A stretch of DNA of 40,311 nt, from the NCBI GenBank assembly GCA_944322755.1, contig CALUPY010000023.1:1-40311 (forward strand). The letters are read 5' to 3'. This document shows positions 26,501 to 33,714 of this stretch, in pieces. Numbering within the stretch: the first letter of the stretch is position 1; every line of letters begins with the position of its first letter. The translations under genes were made by a program, and so were the position numbers. The notes beneath the pieces are model-generated. The model was not told where the DNA came from, searched no databases, and saw only the letters and a list, made by a program, of their open reading frames with translations. Source of the DNA: Candidatus Gastranaerophilales bacterium. GTDB lineage: Bacteria; Cyanobacteriota; Vampirovibrionia; Gastranaerophilales; Gastranaerophilaceae.

Positions 26501-27228
26501 GGCTGAGCAGACGGCTCATTTACAGGAGTGCTTTGTTCCCCGTAAAAATACTCATCATCATCTGCTAATGTGCTCAAATCAAAAAAGCCATCATCCTCTT
26601 CATAATTATTGGAACTTTCAGTTGTATTATCCGCATTTTTGACCGGAATATCATCAGCAAATTCTTCTTCTTCCTGTTTTTCTATCAGAGCCTCGTAATT
26701 ATCCGAAAAATCTTCGACCTCTTCTGCTTTTTTTTCTTCCTGTACAGACTCCGGGGTGTCAAGTTCGATTTCAGGGAGTTCTTCTGTCAACATCTGTGTA
26801 TTGTTTTCTTCTGTAACAGGAGAATCAAACGACTGAACAGAAGATTGAAGCTCAATTTTTTGTTCCTCAAATAGTGTATAAGGCTTTGCTTCCTGTATTG
26901 ACGGAAAAAAATCATCTTTCGGTGCTTCAATAGTTTCTTGAACAGTTTCTGTCTCTTTTAAGTCTTCTATTTTGGGTGATACAGTTTCTTCTTCAATTTT
27001 TGGCACAAATTCACATCCGCATTTTCTGCAATTTTTTGCATCAGGATGATTTGCACTTCTGCATGATGGACAATATTTTATCAATTGTCTGTGGCAGTGT
27101 GCACAGTATTCAGCGGTAATAAGGTTCAGCGATTTGCAGCCGGGGCAAACTGTCTGAACTTTAGCACCGCAAAAATTACATCTTAAACTATTTGCATCTA
27201 TTTCTTTTTTGCATCGAATGCAATGCAT
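23563..27228 (-). CDS. Large triple-zinc-ribbon, P-loop ATPase and TPR signalling protein
   Basis: The 1221-residue protein begins with three CxxC...CxxC zinc ribbons (Cys 3, 6, 17, 20; 28, 31, 42, 45; 53, 56, 67, 70). A disordered acidic, Pro/Gln-rich linker follows (about 75-315). Next is a P-loop ATPase of the AAA_16/STAND kind: Walker A SPEGYGKST near 345-353, where Ser replaces the first Gly, and Walker B LIIVIDDFD at 468-476. From about 640 to 1200 it is helical with TPR-like repeats. This layout matches STAND regulators and cyclase-linked ATPase/TPR proteins, but I find neither a cyclase domain nor a DNA-binding helix-turn-helix. It is the last gene in the direction of the sigma/anti-sigma genes, 62 bases after the sigma gene. 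It has no clear ribosome binding site. A signal-sensing scaffold is inferred. Confidence 0.82.
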   Translation of the reverse strand: MHCIRCKKEIDANSLRCNFCGAKVQTVCPGCKSLNLITAEYCAHCHRQLIKYCPSCRSANHPDAKNCRKCGCEFVPKIEEETVSPKIEDLKETETVQETIEAPKDDFFPSIQEAKPYTLFEEQKIELQSSVQSFDSPVTEENNTQMLTEELPEIELDTPESVQEEKKAEEVEDFSDNYEALIEKQEEEEFADDIPVKNADNTTESSNNYEEDDGFFDLSTLADDDEYFYGEQSTPVNEPSAQPMPPASQDSAPNINPPVQEQAVQQTPKPAQGIPVVQAEEKKNEPLVSSDREEEIAEPADDELQENTVQEVLDDSMQEIDQLKSKNLMVAAINSNDKKIIGLSSPEGYGKSTVLRYLFNELLPMKYAWLWGECSANSQISPFGIFQEMFLTFFNLPNYSNMSNEFQKETKKLLQKVVPTLTDSETGDLFNFLYPSLSAHFEEILVNKEYSFKLLEKVILEISQRSKLIIVIDDFDMIDGASYEFLMHFINEDYLSDNIKLVVAYKDKRISQGYFYSEKIAENEYQDVFLSKLTLEHAINLTRLFMNGTNPIPEDVFKQIYQNSKGNSAFIEQMLVLMNENGAFETKENELIYKTTPIALKMPKNLFEILTKRLNILKEKFPTVYRTLCTAAIMGNKFNIKLLEHVMKISFDDFRNVIQMLVNYAYLAQFNDNMFAFKNTLMWKFVYERAKMSEDFTLLNERIFDVIGNYTLSSNALKALVAQNLNQKLLAMNIWTDNVKLCAYLGDEHLWALSQKQCLKIAQEINPETNNLVITNIQERLGKLLYLSKPSEAMNYLSNSLSTAVKLGNKPKIIELAGYLSKSCEAIGNYHGVIETVDTVLKLIDYPEYKLESALIKFKKLRAILSIGNSEEIYNTANNEIIPIIEQAISQSIPTKDIPMSIIYETWLECNLIVANALIIQGNKKCLSVLSFIDEIVAKNHITNKNYLLRVTLSKALAYTMLGIIKKSEGILIEISQKTANEIVDPEIISQWNFINILNKILKRDWANIKEELFSVVTFANNYNDVLIKNLLKTFLGKVLQEEDNLSKALDIFNEQVTIFAREKIAVGALLCWYYIAKVTLVTDGTDKALDITQKALDVAKNPKINNYYFMVLYKRLIAEIYMIKGDMEAARMYIEKALLIVKTYGMKLHKVMLYELYAKYLEEMMHKKPQNKNNYAQKIVETYKKALVMAKDMEIPAIEAELQNDFASFKAYCQLNDIKL

Positions 27229-27290
27229 GATAATATACCAACTTATTACATTTATAGAAATATTATATTATAAAAAATTTAAATCTGTAT

Positions 27291-27902
27291 CTATTTGTTA
27301 AAATGAGATTTTACGATTTCAGCTATTTCAAGAAGTCTTTTACTTACTTCAGACTGCGAAAGCTGGGTTATTTCAGCGATTTCACGTTGTTTCTTTTCTT
27401 TAACGTATCTTAAAAAGAATATTCTTAAATATTCTTTATTCGGATTATTTTTATGTGCAACAAGCACTATATCCACAACTTTTTGCAGTAAATCTTTTCT
27501 TACTATTCTTTCTTCAAAATTATTTTTCGGATCCGAAACATTGTAAAGATTTACAATCTGAGGCTCAGCTACAGCAACAGGGACAGATGATACGGGCATA
27601 GCCGCTTCCCGCACGAACTGCTGCGCCGGCGTAGGATCCAGCAGTACCTCGCGGGTGGATACATACTTATTTGAATGGCGTCTGATTCTGCCGGAGGACC
27701 TTAATACCGTAAGAATGGATGTATTCACAACTTTTGCAAGATAACTTTCAAAATTTTTAATTTCATTGTTATCAAACAATGTATAAGAACGTTGATAAGC
27801 TTCAGAGCAAAAGTCCTCAAACAAATCTTCGTTTCCGATATATTTATTATTTAATCTAACAAGTCTCTCTATTATTGTCCGTTGTTCCTGAATTGTATTC
27901 AA
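27291..27902 (-). CDS. ECF-like RNA polymerase sigma factor
   Basis: The 203-residue protein has the two-domain layout of extracytoplasmic-function sigma factors. A region-2-like N-terminal part (about 10-90: LFEDFCSEAYQRSYTLF, ESYLAKVVNTSILTVLRSSGRIRRH) is followed by a Pro/Val-rich linker (about 100-115). A region-4-like C-terminal part (about 135-200) ends in a helix-turn-helix, KQREIAEITQLSQSEVSKRLLEI. The start appears to be TTG at 27902 with AGGG four bases upstream, and there is no ATG in frame nearby. It follows the anti-sigma-like gene by 80 bases on the same strand. That pairing strongly supports a regulated sigma factor. The target promoters are unknown. Sequence divergence from classical ECF groups keeps the group uncertain. 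Confidence 0.82.
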   Translation of the reverse strand: MNTIQEQRTIIERLVRLNNKYIGNEDLFEDFCSEAYQRSYTLFDNNEIKNFESYLAKVVNTSILTVLRSSGRIRRHSNKYVSTREVLLDPTPAQQFVREAAMPVSSVPVAVAEPQIVNLYNVSDPKNNFEERIVRKDLLQKVVDIVLVAHKNNPNKEYLRIFFLRYVKEKKQREIAEITQLSQSEVSKRLLEIAEIVKSHFNK

Positions 27903-27982
27903 TTTCCCTAACCCATCTGATTATAAACACAGGGATAACCTGTTAATTTTATAATAACACAGATTTTAAAATTAGAAAAATT

Positions 27983-30892
27983 TTAGAAATTTATTATCAA
28001 AGAAAGATTATAATCCCCCTTAACATCTTTTATATTCGGGGCATTTACGTATTTTAACGTTTCTTTAATACTTCGTAATACTACATTATCAATCTGCTCT
28101 GAACCACTGGAATCAAGAACCTGTAAATTCTTTATTTCATTATTTTTTGTTACCTGGAAATTAAGGTGAATTTTGTTATTATATGCAAATTCTGTAGTAT
28201 TTGCCAAATCATTTTGAAGGTTTATCTGTAAATTTTTGCCTGCAACCTGCAGATAATTTTTGAACGCATCATTTTGCGCAAGTTTATCATTCACATTCCA
28301 GGATATCTTTGTAATAGTCAAAGCAGACGGCTGCTCAGAGAATACGTTTGTCATTGATTTATTAATATCTTGAGGAACTGCCGGTTCTTCTTCTGCCTCA
28401 GGATTTTTATTGCCAAAGTCAAATAAAGCAGCACCATCAGTAGAATTTTCATCACTATCCGGCTGTCCTGGCAAGGATTTTCCAAACTTCATGAAGTATG
28501 TTGTGGTTCCTCCGGCAAGCAGTATCAGAAAAACAAATAAGCTTACGGCCAGTTTCTTTGTCTTGCTTACAGCTGATTTTACAACAGGAGGCTCTTCTAC
28601 TGTAATTTTACTTTCCTGTCCGCCTGACGGATTTGTTTCGTCATAAAGCATTTCAATATCACCATTTTCCGGCTGCGATGAAAGCTTTTGTGCAATTTGT
28701 TTCGGAACAGAAGTTGCTCCAGCGGAATCTTCATTCACAGTATGGACGCTGTCATCGGCAAGCATTGACATCAATTCGTCATCCATAATGCTCTGCAGTT
28801 CAGGAGCAATTCCACTATCTTCCTGCAGCTGCTGAGATGAAGAAGTAACAGTTTCAGCCTGCATCGAAGAAACAGCCGTATCCTCTTCAACCAAATCGTC
28901 ATCACTGGCATCTAGCAGACTTCTCAAATCATCGTCAAACATTGCCTGCAAATCTTCGCTCAACTCTTCTTTTTCTTCACCTTTATCATTATCAGTTTCT
29001 TCCATAACAGGGGCAGCAATTTGTGCAGTTATCCCTTCTTCCTCGGTTTCAGGTTTTGCATCAATCTCCGGCTCTGATGTTAAAGAATCATTCACAAGAT
29101 TTTCATCCGGAACAATATCCGCTGTTTCAGCAAGTATACTTTCGTTTTTTTCAGGTTCTTCTGCAGCCGGTATTATAGAATCTGACGGCAAATCTTCGAT
29201 TTCTTCTTTTATTTCCAAATCAGAATCATCATCAGTTAAAAGTTCCGGTTCATCACCTAAAAGCAGCAAATGATCATTTACAGGCTCTTCTTCAAGCATA
29301 ACATCCTCTGGTTCCCGTATTTCTTCCAGAGGAGAGGAACTTTCTTCTTCAAGGATTTCATCATCTGCATCAATCATATCCAATGTAATATCTTCATTCT
29401 TCGGTTCTTGCGGCAGCTCCTGTGCATTTATTTCTTCATCAGGTGTTAACTCCGAAAGTTCAAATGAATCAGTTTGAACAGAGTTGTCTTGATTTTTTCC
29501 GTCAATGATATTGAATGTGTCCGTGGAATCAGATATGGAGTCAAGGGAACTGTCTGACTCCGCGGGAAACGATTCGGCACTGACGCCTGACTCCTCTTGC
29601 ATTCCTGATATAGTTATATCATTTTCCGCTTCATCATCTGCAAAATCCAACAAAAAGTCATCCTCGGTATTATTAGAACCCAAAAGCTCATCAGTACTAT
29701 CTTTCAATTCAGGAGTACCTGTTGTTTTTTCTGTGTCCTGCGGTTGTTGTATATCTAAAATGTCATCTCCTGTTTTAATCTCATTTACAACTGAGTCATC
29801 AGCATCGGACACGATGGATAATTCAGGTATATTTTCCACTACATTAATAACAGTTTCACCCGATTCTGTTCCCGCAATTTCTTCCGCGTTCAATACATCA
29901 GCAGCGCCCAGTTCTAATAGCGTTTCCTGAGACATTTTTTCGTCATTATTTTCTTCCGGATATTCGAGCAAAAACGGGGTTTCTTCTTTTTCTTCGTTGT
30001 CAGGTAAAACTTCTTCTGCTGCAAATTCCGGAGTATTAATCAGGTCTTCTGTCTCTTCACTTGGTTCACCGGCATAATCATCTGTGTCCAAAGGCTGACC
30101 GATAATAAGGGTCTGCTCTTCATCTTCCTCCGGTAAAAAGACGGGCTGCGCTTCAGGCAGGCTATATGCTCTTGTCAAAGCACCCGTCAAAATATCAAGA
30201 GTCTGGTCATTTAACAGGTCAGGATACTTATTCAGCTGTCTTACAACATTATCAAACTCATTCATCTCGGACAATTTTTCGCGGCAGAAAGAGCATTTCA
30301 TTACATGTTGAATAAAGAACACTTTTTCACTGTCAGAAATTTCTCCGTCAAGAAAAGCAATAGCAAGCTCTTCTATCTTTGCATGCGCTTCTTTTGAAAA
30401 AATCTGCTGTTTTTTTTCAATTTTGCTGAGTGCATTTTTTAATCCGCTGATAGGTTTGAGCAGATTTATATCATATTCAAGATATTCAGAATCACTTTTG
30501 ATCTGAGGAAGTTGTGATGATTCTATATACCCGAGAGGTTCTATATTTTCAACATCGTCTGTCATTCTCACAACCAAATATATTTCAGGAGTTGCATAAA
30601 ATTTTTCATGTGATTTCGGAATACAGAAAACATTTTCATCAAACACAACTCTCACATCAACCCTGATATCATCAGAATACAAATCAGCAATTTCCAATAC
30701 ATCATCAAGAGAAGTTATTTTAAATAAACTGTTTTTATGCTTAAGTTTAAGCTCCCCATCATCAAGAAGGTCGCTAACAGACATTGCTGCCACACTCAAA
30801 ACAAAAACTCTCTTTCTAATTTCAGCAGACGAAAGTTTAATTGCTAAATTTTTTGCATTGTCTAAAACAAGTTTATTCACCTTTTTCATCAT
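27983..30892 (-). CDS. Membrane anti-sigma-like protein with zinc motif, long acidic linker and TonB-C-like tail
   Basis: The 969-residue protein has four parts. Residues 1-165 are a folded alpha/beta region of unknown family. Residues 170-240 resemble a zf-HC2 anti-sigma domain, with H196, C200 and C203 in the HxxxCxxC zinc motif. About 250-780 is extremely acidic and Pro/Ser-rich. It contains a repeated short motif, LQAMFDDDLRSLL at 648-660 and LQSIMDDELMSML at 699-711. One membrane span lies at 781-801. The outer part ends in a domain (about 853-969) with TonB C-terminal features: NFQVTKNNEIKNLQVLDSSG and VLRSIKETLKYVNAP. The N terminus is therefore cytoplasmic. It likely holds the sigma factor encoded just downstream and reads envelope state. 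AGGAGAG precedes the ATG. Confidence 0.82.
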   Translation of the reverse strand: MMKKVNKLVLDNAKNLAIKLSSAEIRKRVFVLSVAAMSVSDLLDDGELKLKHKNSLFKITSLDDVLEIADLYSDDIRVDVRVVFDENVFCIPKSHEKFYATPEIYLVVRMTDDVENIEPLGYIESSQLPQIKSDSEYLEYDINLLKPISGLKNALSKIEKKQQIFSKEAHAKIEELAIAFLDGEISDSEKVFFIQHVMKCSFCREKLSEMNEFDNVVRQLNKYPDLLNDQTLDILTGALTRAYSLPEAQPVFLPEEDEEQTLIIGQPLDTDDYAGEPSEETEDLINTPEFAAEEVLPDNEEKEETPFLLEYPEENNDEKMSQETLLELGAADVLNAEEIAGTESGETVINVVENIPELSIVSDADDSVVNEIKTGDDILDIQQPQDTEKTTGTPELKDSTDELLGSNNTEDDFLLDFADDEAENDITISGMQEESGVSAESFPAESDSSLDSISDSTDTFNIIDGKNQDNSVQTDSFELSELTPDEEINAQELPQEPKNEDITLDMIDADDEILEEESSSPLEEIREPEDVMLEEEPVNDHLLLLGDEPELLTDDDSDLEIKEEIEDLPSDSIIPAAEEPEKNESILAETADIVPDENLVNDSLTSEPEIDAKPETEEEGITAQIAAPVMEETDNDKGEEKEELSEDLQAMFDDDLRSLLDASDDDLVEEDTAVSSMQAETVTSSSQQLQEDSGIAPELQSIMDDELMSMLADDSVHTVNEDSAGATSVPKQIAQKLSSQPENGDIEMLYDETNPSGGQESKITVEEPPVVKSAVSKTKKLAVSLFVFLILLAGGTTTYFMKFGKSLPGQPDSDENSTDGAALFDFGNKNPEAEEEPAVPQDINKSMTNVFSEQPSALTITKISWNVNDKLAQNDAFKNYLQVAGKNLQINLQNDLANTTEFAYNNKIHLNFQVTKNNEIKNLQVLDSSGSEQIDNVVLRSIKETLKYVNAPNIKDVKGDYNLSLIINF

Positions 30893-30926
30893 TTTTAAGT
30901 TCTCTCCTCACTATACCTGGAGCCGA

Positions 30927-31244
30927 TTATACTTCCCGCCATTCCTGCACTTCCGGTAAAACCGGAAATTCCGATTCCATTTTTTTCAGCAAAAGCCTGA
31001 AAAACGGAGATTTTTTTTGTATATAAACCTCATATTCTGCTTTGAGTGCGCGAGTTTCGGCTTGTTGTAATTTGTTATTCCGGTAATTTTTGTCTTCTTT
31101 TTTACCTCTAATTCCATCCTCAAATTTTTCGGCTGCCGTGTTCAAAAAGGGGTGTTTGTTCTTTGGGGCGTCATTTAGATTCTGCTCCAGACAGTACAAC
31201 TTTTCAAACGCGGCTAATACCGCAAGTGATTTGTCAAGTTCCAT
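30927..31244 (-). CDS. Hypothetical helical protein upstream of the anti-sigma gene, 105 residues
   Basis: GAGGAAA lies before the ATG at a normal distance, and the stop is 34 bases before the anti-sigma-like gene, so it is probably the first gene of that transcript. The product is charged and helical (RNNKLQQAETRALKAEYEVYIQKK) with one cysteine and no signal peptide or membrane span. A short basic hydrophobic stretch (FFRLLLKKM) lies near the C terminus. I recognise no family. Its place suggests a role with the sigma/anti-sigma pair. Confidence 0.65.
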   Translation of the reverse strand: MELDKSLAVLAAFEKLYCLEQNLNDAPKNKHPFLNTAAEKFEDGIRGKKEDKNYRNNKLQQAETRALKAEYEVYIQKKSPFFRLLLKKMESEFPVLPEVQEWREV

Positions 31245-31345
31245 ACTTGTTTCCTCTTTTGTGAGTGAAGCACGGGTAATAAAAAAATCACTCTATTAAC
31301 TTAGATTACATTTCGAAAAAAAATATTCCAAAATAAAAAAAATAG

Positions 31346-31354
31346 TGTTATAAT
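31346..31354 (+). promoter_or_regulatory. Extended -10 promoter of the small membrane protein gene
   Basis: TG at 31346-31347, one base, then a perfect TATAAT at 31349-31354 make an extended -10 element. TTCCAA about 17 bases upstream is a poor -35, as is usual for this class. It implies a leader of about 124 nt before 31485. The leader holds a short AAACC/GGTTT hairpin but no riboswitch I recognise. Confidence 0.6.
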
Positions 31355-31484
31355 GTAAAGAAATGTATCATGTTATTGTGTAAAAACCGGTCTCTTAGCA
31401 ACAAAAAACCTTTATCGGGTTTATAGCTATTGAAGTAAAAAAGTTATCCATCATGTAGAAATTAAATAAAAAAGGAGTCTTATT

Positions 31485-31886
31485 ATGTCAGTCAACCTTT
31501 CATCGGGAATTGTACCATTGTCACAGGAAACTATTTCCAGACCGCCTAAATATACACAGGCAAATACCCAGCAGCAACCAACAGCAAGCACTCCAATGAC
31601 CACAGATGAAACTGCTCCTAAGAGCAGCCACTGGTTTTTGAAAACAATCGGAGCTATTGTTGTAATCGGCGCGGCACTCGGACTGGGCAGAAAATATGTT
31701 CCTGCTTTGAAAAATATCAACCTTTCGCAAGCTGCAGATGAAGGTGCAAAATGGTACCAAAAAGGTCTCAGATATGTTGCACAGGCCGGTGAATATATCA
31801 ACAACAAAGCAGTTACAAGCTGGAACTGGATAAAAGCATTGCCGTCTAAAATCGGTATCGGAAAAAAAGCAGAAGCCGCAGAATAA
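31485..31886 (+). CDS. Small single-span membrane protein, 133 residues
   Basis: AAGGAG precedes the ATG, and a strong terminator follows. Residues 1-47 are polar and rich in Thr, Ser, Gln and Pro. A glycine-rich membrane segment (about 51-68: FLKTIGAIVVIGAALGLG) is followed by a basic residue pair and a mixed amphipathic tail with several tryptophans (GAKWYQKG, SWNWIKALPSKIGIGKK). There is no cleavable signal. Topology is probably one span with the basic side in the cytoplasm. I recognise no family. The N-terminal style matches the 125-residue gene at 22560, hinting at a lineage-specific group. Confidence 0.72.
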   Translation: MSVNLSSGIVPLSQETISRPPKYTQANTQQQPTASTPMTTDETAPKSSHWFLKTIGAIVVIGAALGLGRKYVPALKNINLSQAADEGAKWYQKGLRYVAQAGEYINNKAVTSWNWIKALPSKIGIGKKAEAAE

Positions 31887-31907
31887 TTTTTAATATGATT
31901 TATAGAC

Positions 31908-31941
31908 AAAAACAGCCGGTTTTTTCCCGGCTGTTTTTTTT
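31908..31941 (+). terminator. Intrinsic terminator after the small membrane protein gene
   Basis: AACAGCCGG (31911-31919) pairs with CCGGCTGTT (31927-31935), extended by A and T tracts, with a long T run on the plus strand. Confidence 0.93.
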
Positions 31942-31943
31942 AC

Positions 31944-31973
31944 TTGCTTAAATGTTCAAATATATAGTAAAGT
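31944..31973 (+). promoter_or_regulatory. Promoter of the YitT-family gene, implying a leaderless transcript
   Basis: TTGCTT (31944-31949) and TAAAGT (31968-31973) are 18 bases apart. The expected transcript start is at 31980-31981, on the ATG itself. No ribosome binding site exists before the ATG, which fits a leaderless message. TATAGT at 31963-31968 is an alternative -10 that would allow about eight leader bases. Confidence 0.5.
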
Positions 31974-31980
31974 ATTAATT

Positions 31981-32829
31981 ATGAAAAAAATTCTTTCAAA
32001 TTTTATTTTTCTTACACTCGGAGCGTTTATTGCAGCATTTGCAATTGAGAGTTTTCTTGTACCGAACAAAATTATTGACGGCGGAGTCGTTGGTATATCC
32101 ATTATGATGAATTACAAGACCCATTTGCCGTTAGGTCTTTATATTTTTATTTTAAACCTGCCATTCATATTTCTGGCATTGAAAAAAATGGGAAAGATTT
32201 TTGTGCTTTCAACTTTTTATGCAGTAGCAATGCTCTCTGTCGGAGTTTCTATGATTCCGGTATGGACAAACGGCAGACATGTTTCTGATCCGTTTCTTGC
32301 TTGTATTTTCGGAGGTGTTATACTCGGACTCGGTGTCGGCCTTATACTGAGAAACAACGGTTCTCTGGACGGAACGGAAATCGTGGCAATTCGAATTGCT
32401 AAAACATGGGGATTCTCTGTCGGTGAGATAGTTATGTTTTTTAATCTTTTCATTTTTACCGCAGCAGGTGTTGTTTTTGAAAACTGGCAGAGCGCAATGT
32501 ATTCAATAATCGCATACTTTATCACATACCGGGTTATAGATATTGTTATAGACGGTTTAAATGAGTCTAAATCTATCAGAATAATAACAGACCTTTCTCA
32601 AGAAATCGGCTCGGCCATAATGGAACAGTTTGATGTTAGTGTTACTTATATCGATGCAACAGGCGGTTTTTCGGGACAGAAAAAACGTATGATTTATTGC
32701 ATAATAAGCCGTCTTGAAATTATGAAGCTAAAAACCCTCGTAAAAACAATAGATCCGAGTGCATTTATTGCTGTTGAAAATGTTCATGAAGTTGATGGTG
32801 TAAGAATAAAGAGCCACAAGGCGATATAA
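31981..32829 (+). CDS. YitT family membrane protein (DUF161/DUF2179)
   Basis: The 282-residue protein has five or six membrane helices in its first 170 residues (ITLG-type first helix, then PNKIIDGGVVGISIMM, LGVGLILRNNGSLDGTEI). The cytoplasmic C-terminal domain of about 80 residues (SIRIITDLSQEIGSAIM...VTYIDATGGFSGQKKRMIYCIISRLEI) is the DUF2179 part of this family. The glycine-rich GSLDGTEIVA motif is conserved. Function of YitT proteins is not established; transport of a small metabolite is often supposed. It is monocistronic and ends before a bidirectional terminator. Confidence 0.93.
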   Translation: MKKILSNFIFLTLGAFIAAFAIESFLVPNKIIDGGVVGISIMMNYKTHLPLGLYIFILNLPFIFLALKKMGKIFVLSTFYAVAMLSVGVSMIPVWTNGRHVSDPFLACIFGGVILGLGVGLILRNNGSLDGTEIVAIRIAKTWGFSVGEIVMFFNLFIFTAAGVVFENWQSAMYSIIAYFITYRVIDIVIDGLNESKSIRIITDLSQEIGSAIMEQFDVSVTYIDATGGFSGQKKRMIYCIISRLEIMKLKTLVKTIDPSAFIAVENVHEVDGVRIKSHKAI

Positions 32830-32960
32830 AAGATTTAGATTTATAAACCTGTATACGAAACATCCCCACCGGTCAAAGAAAGCTTTAGATTGCAGAAATT
32901 TCCTTTATTGTAAAAGTGTATTCTTTATAAAAAACCGGCTGCATAGTCAAAAGAAAAAAG

Positions 32961-32990
32961 AAAAAGCAGAGATTTTCTCTCTGCTTTTTT
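32961..32990. terminator. Bidirectional terminator between the YitT and winged-helix genes
   Basis: AAAAAGCAGAGA (32961-32972) pairs over twelve bases with TCTCTGCTTTTT around TTTTC. A T run follows on the plus strand and a long A tract precedes it, giving T residues on the minus strand too. The spacer to its left (32830-32960) holds no gene. Confidence 0.92.
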
Positions 32991-33017
32991 GTATGGTAAC
33001 TGTTATTTAAATTTAAG

Positions 33018-33575
33018 TTAAGCTTTTAATATAAAACCGCCGTTTTCTGCATTTTGCAGCGCATCTTCATTCATTTTAGCTCTTAAATTTTTTATATATT
33101 TATAAACATAGTCTCTTGGAAGCTCAAGAACTTGTGCAAGATCTTTTGCATATACAATCGTATTTTTGTGATTAAGCAAATGATCAAGCACAGCCGACTC
33201 TCTTGGAGTTAAATTCTTTTTAAAAGTAAGCTGTATATCTTCAACATTTTGATTTTCGGTAGTTTTTTTAGTTGATTTATTTCGTTTTGATTGTTCTTTT
33301 TTTACTGATTTTAAAATATCTTTAATATCCAGATTACGTTCTATATCAAAAGACTGTCTGGCAAGTTCGCTTATTTTTTCATTTTTTATTTTTCTTGGAA
33401 TAACTGCTGTTTCATTGGTATAGTAATTTTTTTCAATCATTTCATCAACAACATCATGAGTTTCTTTTTCTTCAGATATAACTTTTCCCAATCTTTTAGC
33501 ATATTCTTCAAGTGTTATTCTCTCGAGCGAACTTCTCCATTGTTTAATTTCCTCTTTGCTCAGATATTCTGGCAT
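33018..33575 (-). CDS. Winged-helix DNA-binding protein, 185 residues
   Basis: The first half is charged and helical, with SSLERITLEEYAKRLGKVI and a Lys/Thr-rich hinge (about 90-110). The C-terminal 75 residues carry a helix-turn-helix typical of the winged-helix response-regulator type: LTPRESAVLDHLLNHKNTIVYAKDLAQVLELPRDYVYKYIKNLRAKMNE, ending GGFILKA. That C-terminal pattern resembles OmpR-like trans_reg_C domains. There is no receiver domain, so it is an orphan DNA-binding protein. AAGGAG precedes the ATG. Its own upstream region has a seven-base dyad (33627-33658) flanking a -10 box, suggesting self-regulation. Targets are unknown. Confidence 0.78.
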   Translation of the reverse strand: MPEYLSKEEIKQWRSSLERITLEEYAKRLGKVISEEKETHDVVDEMIEKNYYTNETAVIPRKIKNEKISELARQSFDIERNLDIKDILKSVKKEQSKRNKSTKKTTENQNVEDIQLTFKKNLTPRESAVLDHLLNHKNTIVYAKDLAQVLELPRDYVYKYIKNLRAKMNEDALQNAENGGFILKA

Positions 33576-33626
33576 ATTAATAAATCTCCTTGACTCGAAC
33601 TATTACTTAAAATCCCATTCCTATTT

Positions 33627-33658
33627 CCAAGTTATGTATAATCTAGCATAAAACTTGG
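33627..33658 (-). promoter_or_regulatory. Dyad over the promoter of the winged-helix gene (possible autoregulatory operator)
   Basis: CCAAGTT (33627-33633) and AACTTGG (33652-33658) are perfect complements separated by 18 bases. Between them, on the minus strand, TATACA (33635-33640) is a likely -10 box; TTTATC lies 17 bases before it. A protein bound to both arms would cover the promoter. Confidence 0.5.
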
Positions 33659-33714
33659 ATAAAAATCTCTAAATATGTACAAATTTTAAAATTATTTATT
33701 AAAAAATTTACAAA

